Part shown: in pieces, positions 5,461-6,237 of the stretch | Layout: every line of letters starts with the position of its first letter | Position numbering within the stretch: the stretch's first letter is position 1 | NCBI GenBank assembly: GCA_937871605.1 | Contig: CALMRM010000164.1 | Span: 1-6,237 of the forward strand | Length of the DNA: 6,237 nt | Source of the DNA: an uncultured Terriglobus sp. | GTDB lineage: Bacteria; Acidobacteriota; Terriglobia; Terriglobales; Acidobacteriaceae | Direction: 5' to 3' | The notes under the pieces: generated by a model | Seen by the model: only the letters and a program-made list of their open reading frames with translations | Told to the model about the DNA's origin: nothing | The model's database searches: none | Translations under genes and position numbers: made by a program

Positions 5461-5466
5461 TATACT
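5461..5466 (+). promoter_or_regulatory. Candidate -10 box (TATACT) of fabZ-lpxA
   Basis: TATACT lies 9 bases before the fabZ ATG. With the usual 6-7 base distance to the start point, the mRNA leader would be only 3-4 bases. No good -35 hexamer is visible 16-18 bases upstream. The same hexamer occupies a similar place before tyrS, which raises the likelihood that it is real. Confidence 0.45.
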
Positions 5467-5475
5467 GCTGAGAGC

Positions 5476-6141
5476 ATGAGTGACGAAGGCCAGACCCCAT
5501 CGCAGGTGATTGAGATTCAGGAGATTATGCAGCTCCTGCCGCACCGCTATCCATTTTTGCTGATCGACCGTGTGGTGGAAATGCAGCCCCGGCAGCGCAT
5601 CGTCTGCCTGAAAAATGTCACGGTCAACGAGCCGTTCTTCCAGGGCCACTTTCCGGGCTATCCGCTGATGCCCGGTGTCTTGATGGTGGAAGCCATCGCC
5701 CAGGCGGGCGGTGCACTGCTGTTGCGCGAGTTCCCTGACCGCGAGAGCAAGCTGATGGTGTTTACCGGCATCGACAACGCGAAATTTCGCAGGCCGGTAA
5801 CGCCCGGCGACCAGTTGCGCATCGAGGTCGAAGTGGTGCAGTGGCGATCGCGTGCGGTCAAAATGCAAGGCACCGCCACGGTCGATGGCAAGGTGGCCTG
5901 CCAGGCAACGGTGACGTGCCAGTTGGTGCCGCGCCCTGGCGCAACGACTCCTGCAGCCGTGCTGCCTGCGGAAACACTGCTCATCTCGCAGGAGGTTGCC
6001 GCTGCCTCGGCAAGCAGCGCACCTGCAACTGCGGCAACACCGCCCGCAGCCCAGCCCACCGAAGCGCCACCGGCCGCGGGTGCGGCTTGCCAACCCAACC
6101 CACTCACGGAAAGTAATGCTTTGCCTGAGGCAGCGGTCTAG
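5476..6141 (+). CDS. fabZ: 3-hydroxyacyl-[acyl-carrier-protein] dehydratase FabZ with C-terminal extension
   Basis: FabZ removes water from (3R)-hydroxyacyl-ACP to give trans-2-enoyl-ACP in type II fatty-acid synthesis, in the cytoplasm. The hot-dog domain covers residues about 10-152: IQEIMQLLPHRYPFLLIDRV (14-33), catalytic His58 in FFQGHFPGYPLMPGV, catalytic Glu72 in MVEAIAQAGG, then FRRPVTPGDQL (105-114) and CQATVTCQLV (142-151). Usual FabZ length is about 140-155 residues. This protein has 221, and the additional ~70 residues are rich in Ala, Pro, Thr and Ser with no recognisable domain, probably disordered. The ATG at 5476 leads directly into the family N-terminus. Only a weak GAGAG precedes it. 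The next gene, lpxA, starts 3 bp after the stop, so the two are surely co-transcribed. The usual upstream lpxD is absent here. Confidence 0.96.
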   Translation: MSDEGQTPSQVIEIQEIMQLLPHRYPFLLIDRVVEMQPRQRIVCLKNVTVNEPFFQGHFPGYPLMPGVLMVEAIAQAGGALLLREFPDRESKLMVFTGIDNAKFRRPVTPGDQLRIEVEVVQWRSRAVKMQGTATVDGKVACQATVTCQLVPRPGATTPAAVLPAETLLISQEVAAASASSAPATAATPPAAQPTEAPPAAGAACQPNPLTESNALPEAAV

Positions 6142-6144
6142 GCT

Positions 6145-6237
6145 ATGTCGGTGCACCCGAGTTCGATCGTCTCACCGGGTGCGACCGTGCCGGACAGCTG
6201 CTCCATTGGCCCGTTCTGCATCGTGGGCTCAAACGTG
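6145..6237 (+). CDS. lpxA: UDP-N-acetylglucosamine acyltransferase LpxA, N-terminal 31 codons
   Basis: The frame opens at ATG 6145 and runs off the window end. MSVHPSSIVSPGATVPDSCS, then IGPFCIVGSNV, matches the beginning of LpxA (I-HP-x-A-I-VSPGA...IGP-x-C-IG-x-NV), the first turns of its left-handed beta-helix of hexapeptide repeats. LpxA transfers a 3-hydroxyacyl chain from ACP to UDP-GlcNAc, the first step of lipid A synthesis. LpxD shares the hexapeptide style, but its N-terminus has an additional domain before the repeats, and a position straight after fabZ favours LpxA. AGG precedes the ATG by 3 bases. The catalytic His lies beyond the window. Confidence 0.88.
   Translation, partial: MSVHPSSIVSPGATVPDSCSIGPFCIVGSNV

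Noticed and set aside
5111..5479. Plus-strand frame of 122 codons ending in the fabZ start region
   Set aside because: It begins within the secreted-protein gene in another frame and then translates the inverted repeat; there is no ribosome binding site and no protein-like pattern.
5200..6156. Minus-strand open frame of 318 codons across the intergenic repeat and fabZ
   Set aside because: It spans the inverted repeat and is antisense to clear FabZ; the product is Arg/Cys/His-rich and recognisable as nothing.

Overview
The window reads as ordinary chromosomal sequence from a Gram-negative, moderately GC-rich soil-type bacterium. The best guess is Acidobacteriota, class Terriglobia (Terriglobus/Granulicella/Edaphobacter relatives). 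The Gram-negative part is firm, because fabZ is followed 3 bp later by the start of lpxA (lipid A synthesis). The Acidobacteriota part is inference. It rests on the style of the secreted protein at 4345-5190, the Lys/Ala-rich histone H1-like protein, and intergenic repeats built on CATCCCG...CGGAGGGAT and CGCAAAGTACGCA words, which I associate with that class from memory and could not check here.

Layout, left to right. The last 33 codons of a GGDEF (diguanylate cyclase) protein (+) abut, with no spacer, the stop codon of a convergent tyrS (-). A 22-bp divergent gap separates tyrS from a small DUF2256-DUF3253 fusion protein (+). A 186-bp gap follows, carrying a 96-bp near-perfect palindrome made of four copies of a 13-mer. 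Next are a 142-aa histone H1-like protein (+) and a hairpin at a convergent junction. A DoxX-family membrane protein (-) then diverges from an MmcQ/YjbR-family protein (+). A short-chain dehydrogenase (+, TTG start) and a secreted protein of unknown function (+) lie 18 bp apart and probably form an operon. A 285-bp gap holds a second large inverted repeat of about 180 bp with a nested hairpin. The window ends with fabZ, carrying an unusual ~70-residue tail, and the first 31 codons of lpxA.

Functionally this is a set of mostly unrelated housekeeping and small accessory genes. The clear working unit is fabZ-lpxA, which supplies dehydrated 3-hydroxyacyl-ACP chemistry and the first acyl transfer of lipid A synthesis. 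I see no CRISPR array, phage, transposase, tRNA/rRNA or recognisable defence system. The most interesting material is the two structured intergenic repeats, the H1-like protein with a Cys-containing non-repetitive island, the FabZ tail, the degenerate S4 domain of TyrRS, and signs of very short or absent mRNA leaders. None of these amounts to a demonstrated new system.
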